Positions 60,965 to 64,000 of a DNA stretch of 64,000 bases are shown one piece after another. A program made the position numbers and the translations under genes. This stretch comes from Phaeobacter italicus (lineage in GTDB: Bacteria > Pseudomonadota > Alphaproteobacteria > Rhodobacterales > Rhodobacteraceae). The stretch is taken from the NCBI RefSeq assembly GCF_001258055.1, contig NZ_CVRM01000011.1, positions 496,001-560,000 of the forward strand, written 5' to 3'. Position 1 is the stretch's first letter; the number at the start of each line of letters is the position of its first letter. A model generated the notes under the pieces. It worked only from the letters and a program-made list of their open reading frames with translations. It was not told the origin of the DNA and made no database searches.

Positions 60965-61087
60965 ATGATTGCCCAGATCAAGACAACTGTTCAGAATGCC
61001 CACTCGACTTTGCTGCAGGACGCCATTGGCGCGGCCGCGCTTGTTGTGATGTTGCTGGCGGGGTTGCATCTGCCGGGCCTGCTTTGA
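60965..61087 (+). CDS. Putative SOS-induced small membrane protein, 40 aa
   Basis: The ATG at 60965 has a perfect AGGAGG 8 bases upstream, and the frame ends at TGA 61085-61087. The product begins MIAQIKTTVQNAHSTLLQDA, an amphipathic N-terminal segment, then one membrane helix (about residues 20-35, AIGAAALVVMLLAGL) and ends HLPGLL. The double LexA box upstream suggests DNA-damage induction. In Caulobacter, the SOS-induced SidA is a 29-aa single-pass membrane inhibitor of division, so a similar checkpoint role is possible. That comparison is by architecture only; I see no sequence match. Confidence 0.65.
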   Translation: MIAQIKTTVQNAHSTLLQDAIGAAALVVMLLAGLHLPGLL

Positions 61088-61288
61088 CCGTCTGCCTGCA
61101 GGGCGTGTTCGAAGTGCAATACGCCCAAGACGCCGATTTTCCCTGATTTCTCTTTTTCCTGATCGCACTCTTCATGCCGGGTGGGGCCGCATGTCCCGAA
61201 GAACCAGAATGGATCGCCTGTCTGTTCTGGTGGGCCTGCCTCAGGCCTTAATGGTTCCATCCGGGTCCCGCATAAGAGAGCTGACCTG

Positions 61289-61324
61289 CCGCCGCTGCCC
61301 ATTTGGGTCAGCGGCGGTTTTTTT
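61289..61324 (+). terminator. Rho-independent terminator after the SOS small ORF
   Basis: CCGCCGCTG (61289-61297) pairs with CAGCGGCGG (61309-61317), with an inner CCC/GGG, followed by seven T residues. The 200 bases between the ORF and this terminator have no convincing gene and could be a structured 3' region. Confidence 0.92.
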
Positions 61325-61397
61325 GGACGGGAGGCCCAGATCAGCTGATGCACGGTCTGCGGGTGTGTCAGTCTCGAAAACCCACCGCAAGACGGGG

Positions 61398-61435
61398 CCA
61401 CGCCAGATGGGGCACCCACCACGCCAGATGGGGCA
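61398..61435. repeat. Two tandem 21-bp-period repeats
   Basis: The 17-base unit CCACGCCAGATGGGGCA occurs at 61398-61414 and again, identical, at 61419-61435. A more degenerate third unit may precede it near 61383. No gene overlaps. Confidence 0.6.
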
Positions 61436-61483
61436 ACCAAAATGGGCGTAGGTTCAGAACAACAACAGCGTGTTGGGCTGCGA

Positions 61484-61936
61484 TCAGGCGCAGGTTTGTT
61501 CGCGGTAGGACTGCATCGCCTCAAGCGTGGCATCCAGCGCCAGCATGATAGACGCATGGCGGTTTTTGAAATCGCGGGCCGGGATCAAAACCTCGAACCC
61601 ATCAAAAGGGGCATCCGGCACGGGACCGTTTTCTGTCAGCATCGCCTTGAGCTGCTGGCGGCCGGTCTCTACCTGATCGAGCGTACATCCAATGATGACC
61701 TCGCCCACCACAGCAGCGGCTGCCTGACCAAGGGCACAGGCCTTCACATCCTGACCAAATCCGGTGATCGTGTTGTCCTCGATCTGCAAATCCACGGTGA
61801 CGGTTGAGCCGCACAAGGGCGAACGTTTCTTGACCGAAACGTCTGGGCTCTCCAGCCGATCAAGATGCGGAATATCTGCGGCCAGTGCCAGGATACGCCC
61901 GGAGTAGAGTTTGATCAGATCGGTTTCGCCGGACAT
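61484..61936 (-). CDS. Iron-sulfur cluster assembly scaffold protein (IscU/NifU-N type)
   Basis: A 150-aa protein of the IscU/SufU/NifU N-terminal family, on which Fe-S clusters are built. Two of the three canonical ligand cysteines are present: PLCGS (about residue 42) and KACALGQAA (about 67). At the expected third site, in the segment ARDFKNRHASIMLAL, the Cys is absent (HAS). A Cys is the second residue from the end, but not in a family position. The ATG at 61936 has GAGGT upstream. It is divergent from hisI across a 78-base gap. Confidence 0.82.
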   Translation of the reverse strand: MSGETDLIKLYSGRILALAADIPHLDRLESPDVSVKKRSPLCGSTVTVDLQIEDNTITGFGQDVKACALGQAAAAVVGEVIIGCTLDQVETGRQQLKAMLTENGPVPDAPFDGFEVLIPARDFKNRHASIMLALDATLEAMQSYREQTCA

Positions 61937-62014
61937 GAGTGCACCTCGGCCTTTCCCTTGCTCGCTGTTCCTCATACATAGGGGGCCAGTTTCCAGATGC
62001 AAAAGGTTTTTGTC

Positions 62015-62374
62015 ATGTCCTTTGATCCTCTTAGCCTAAAGTACAACGAGGCCGGTCTGGTGCCCTGCATCGCGCAGGACGACGAAACCGGCGAGGTGCT
62101 TATGATGGCGTGGATGAATGCGGATGCCGTCACCAAGACGCTTGAGACAAAAAAGGTCACCTATTGGTCCCGCTCGCGGCAGGCATTCTGGATCAAGGGT
62201 GAGAGCTCGGGCCATGTTCAGGAACTGGTTGATCTGCGGGTCGATTGTGACCGCGACTGCCTTCTGGCGGTGGTCCGTCAGACCGGGCCTGCCTGTCACA
62301 CCAACCGCCGCAGCTGTTTCTATACCGCGATCCGGGATGGCGAAGAAGTCGAGCTGATGAAGCCGATGGTCTGA
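62015..62374 (+). CDS. hisI: Phosphoribosyl-AMP cyclohydrolase
   Basis: A 119-aa Zn/Mg enzyme for step 3 of histidine biosynthesis (PR-AMP to ProFAR). It has the HisI signatures MAWMNADAVTKTLET, TYWSRSRQAFWIKGESSGH, the DCDRDCLL metal-binding stretch (about residues 77-84) and the C-terminal CHTNRRSCFY. It is the monofunctional form without a HisE domain. The ATG 62015 has AAGG 8 bases upstream; a frame from 61997 is less likely. Confidence 0.95.
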   Translation: MSFDPLSLKYNEAGLVPCIAQDDETGEVLMMAWMNADAVTKTLETKKVTYWSRSRQAFWIKGESSGHVQELVDLRVDCDRDCLLAVVRQTGPACHTNRRSCFYTAIRDGEEVELMKPMV

Positions 62375-62392
62375 GGCTGCTGCGGCGATAAA

Positions 62393-62431
62393 GCCCCCTG
62401 ATAGGCTGTCTGTTGCGACCTACAGGGGGGC
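62393..62431. terminator. Hairpin between convergent hisI and gluQRS
   Basis: GCCCCCTG-A-TAGG (62393-62405) pairs with CCTA-CAGGGGGG (62419-62430) around a loop of about 13 bases; it overlaps the gluQRS stop. No clear T-run is present, so efficiency is uncertain. Confidence 0.5.
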
Positions 62432-63283
62432 CTGTGGCAGGCCGACCATGGCGCGAATGTCCTGCGGGCGCGCACCATCTTCGCGGCGATATTTTGCAAT
62501 AGCACGGGCATCATCGCGTTTGGCAAGCCGTTTGCCCTGATCGTCCCGTATCAGCCCATGGTGGTGGTAGACGGGTGTCGGCAGGCCAAGCAGCGCCTGC
62601 AAGAGCACATGGATCTGCGTTGCCTCAAACAGATCCTTTCCCCGCACCACATGGGTGATGTTCTGATCGCTGTCATCCACCACGACAGACAGGTGATAGG
62701 CGCTGCCCATGCCGCGGCGCACCAGGATGATGTCGCCAACCGCGGCAATCAGTTGTTCGGGCTCCAGCATGTGTTGGCCGGCATGGGCCTCTCCGGTTTC
62801 CTGGAAATGGCGCAGCGGCGCGGCCTTGACCGCCTTTTCCATATTCAGTCGGATCACATCCTGAGGGCCGGCATCTGCCATGTTGCGGTCCCGGCAGGTG
62901 CCCGGATAGATGCGTCCATCAGGGCCGAATTTCGGCACCCCTTCCTGTGGTGCACCGGCGGCTGCCTCGATGTCGCGGCGATTGCAGCGGCAGGGATAGG
63001 TCAGGCCGAGCGCCGTGAGCTGCGCCAGAGCGGCGCTGTAGCGCGGCAGGCGCAGGGATTGTTGCATCACCGGCTCTGGCCAGCTGAGGCCAAGCCAATG
63101 CAGATCGTCATAGATCTGTTGGGTCCAGGAGGCGCGCGATCGGGAGGTGTCGATATCCTCGATCCGCAACAGAAACCGCCCGCCTGCGGCCCGGGCCATA
63201 TCCGCAGCGAGCAAGGCGGAATAGGCATGCCCCAGATGGAGAGGTCCGGTTGGGGATGGCGCAAATCGGGTAGTGAATGTCAC
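62420..63283 (-). CDS. gluQRS: Glutamyl-Q tRNA(Asp) synthetase
   Basis: A 287-aa paralogue of the GluRS catalytic domain that attaches glutamate to queuosine 34 of tRNA-Asp; it lacks the anticodon-binding half. The HIGH-like motif is APSPTGPLHLGHAYSALLA (residues 8-26). The zinc site CRCNRRD and GTCRD lies at about 97-130, and the KMSKS-like motif is KRLAKRDDA (about 255). The start overlaps the upstream methyltransferase stop by 4 bases. Confidence 0.95.
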   Translation of the reverse strand: MTFTTRFAPSPTGPLHLGHAYSALLAADMARAAGGRFLLRIEDIDTSRSRASWTQQIYDDLHWLGLSWPEPVMQQSLRLPRYSAALAQLTALGLTYPCRCNRRDIEAAAGAPQEGVPKFGPDGRIYPGTCRDRNMADAGPQDVIRLNMEKAVKAAPLRHFQETGEAHAGQHMLEPEQLIAAVGDIILVRRGMGSAYHLSVVVDDSDQNITHVVRGKDLFEATQIHVLLQALLGLPTPVYHHHGLIRDDQGKRLAKRDDARAIAKYRREDGARPQDIRAMVGLPQAPL

Positions 63284-63894
63284 GCTTTCTCAATCACATA
63301 GACGGTCGACTTAAGGTTCAGGCCGGGGAGATGATCCCCGTAATCCCGAAATAGCAGCCGTGCAGCACAACAGTCCAGCCATTCATTCAGCTTGCCGGTG
63401 TAAGCGGGATCCGCAAGCGCGTGATCGTTCAGTGAAAACACAAACAGACCGCCCTTTGGCAGCGCGTGCAGGATCATGTCAAAGACCTGCGGAGGCGCCG
63501 CGCCGGTGCCCAGGACGCCGCAGCCGCTGATCTGACGATAGGCGCCTTTGGGGATCGGGCTGGGATCGGCCACGTCAATGGCGATAAGGCGGCGATAGAT
63601 GCCCTTGGCCTCGGCTTCGGCGCGCATTTCTGACGCGGGCTCCATCCCGTCGAGGGTAGAAAACCCCGCTGCACGCAGCGCGAGTCCAGAGAGCCCCGTC
63701 CCGCAGCCGAAATCAAGGATCGGCTCAGCGCGATCCTTTGCATAGCGGGCCCAGGCCGCAGCAATGCGGCCCGGCGTTGCGTACCCGTTTTCAGCAATTT
63801 CGCTGTCGTAGGAAGCGGCCCATTGGTTGTAGTGCTCCATGGTCGCTTCCGGTGTTTCAAGGCCATAGGCCTTGTCCAGAAACTTGTCCGTCAT
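63280..63894 (-). CDS. Class I SAM-dependent methyltransferase
   Basis: A 204-aa methyltransferase. SAM-binding motif I is PILDFGCGTGLSGLALRAAG (about residues 59-78), followed by the acidic loop LDGMEPASEM. DMILHALPKGGLFVFSLND is a typical core strand region. The substrate is unknown. It overlaps gluQRS, so the two are co-expressed. Confidence 0.85.
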   Translation of the reverse strand: MTDKFLDKAYGLETPEATMEHYNQWAASYDSEIAENGYATPGRIAAAWARYAKDRAEPILDFGCGTGLSGLALRAAGFSTLDGMEPASEMRAEAEAKGIYRRLIAIDVADPSPIPKGAYRQISGCGVLGTGAAPPQVFDMILHALPKGGLFVFSLNDHALADPAYTGKLNEWLDCCAARLLFRDYGDHLPGLNLKSTVYVIEKA

Positions 63895-63927
63895 GCAGGC
63901 AGCTTAGGCGCTGCCTGCAACCAGCGT

Positions 63928-64000
63928 CTAGGAAAAGTTTGCAAGCCAATCCTGCCAGGCCAGTTTGGCCCGGTCGGTATAGGCTTTATAGCGGTCCTTG
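63928..64000 (-). CDS. C-terminal fragment of an unidentified gene
   Basis: A minus-strand frame enters from the window edge and ends at TAG (63928-63930). The visible end reads KDRYKAYTDRAKLAWQDWLA then NFS. I do not recognise the family from 23 residues. The gap to the methyltransferase start is only 33 bases, consistent with the same operon. Confidence 0.5.
   Translation of the reverse strand, partial: KDRYKAYTDRAKLAWQDWLANFS

Noticed and set aside
61191-61451. 86-aa + strand ORF crossing the terminator at 61289.
   Set aside because: It reads through a strong hairpin and T-run and into tandem repeats, and has no ribosome binding site.

Overview
The window is about 62-64% GC with dense, bacterial-style packing: many ATGA or TAATG overlaps and short gaps. 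It looks like an alphaproteobacterial chromosome of the Rhodobacteraceae (Roseobacter group, for example Phaeobacter, Ruegeria or Leisingera). Supporting evidence is a trgA-trgB-cysK tellurite locus, a sciP-ctrA pair, an alphaproteobacterial envelope cluster using LpxI, a GcvT-type FAD dehydrogenase, and GTTC-N7-GTTC LexA boxes. The assignment rests on gene content and remembered families; no search was run.

Layout. 1-9,025: end of a class V aminotransferase, then photolyase, cyclopropane-fatty-acid synthase, trgA, trgB, cysK, a large MscS channel, an AlaX-type tRNA editing protein and tRNA-Ser(GGA), nearly all on +. 9,559-12,348: acnB on -. 12,641-16,577: xylose operon (LacI-type regulator, xylA, xylB) behind two tandem operator-like palindromes. 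17,084-25,594: Hint-domain protein, MobA-like nucleotidyltransferase, GcvT/FAD oxidoreductase, and a - strand unit running small membrane ORF, 593-aa exported protein, xerD, CNNM/CorC protein. 25,677-27,388: aroK-aroB. 27,462-29,648: a chemoreceptor gene interrupted by an in-frame TAG. 29,946-32,005: ssb, a small lytic transglycosylase, and a two-helix membrane protein behind a cluster of CtrA-like boxes. 32,119-39,851: oligopeptide-type ABC transporter and an AraC regulator. 40,080-40,952: miaA. 41,099-53,666: pyrH-frr-uppS-cdsA-dxr-rseP, a short independent unit encoding a 41-aa protein, then bamA-skp-fabZ-lpxA-lpxI-lpxB. 53,874-64,000: mnmA, sciP, ctrA, ligA, recG, an apparently SOS-controlled 40-aa membrane protein, an Fe-S scaffold protein, hisI, gluQRS, a methyltransferase and the end of one more gene.

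How genes work together. The pyrH-lpxB block joins UMP supply, ribosome recycling, isoprenoid and undecaprenyl carrier synthesis, phospholipid precursor synthesis, regulated intramembrane proteolysis, outer-membrane protein assembly and lipid A synthesis. SciP and CtrA form a cell-cycle regulator/inhibitor pair, and CtrA-like TTAA-N7-TTAA boxes occur upstream of ctrA and of the gene at 31,631. RecG, LigA and Ssb are repair or replication proteins, and the 40-aa ORF after recG carries two LexA boxes.

Most of the window is core genome. I saw no IS element, prophage, CRISPR array or secretion island. The items most worth following are the SOS-controlled small protein (60,800-61,087), the CtrA-box array (31,527-31,603), the amber-split chemoreceptor, the paired xyl operators, and two other small membrane ORFs (25,445-25,594 and 47,056-47,181).
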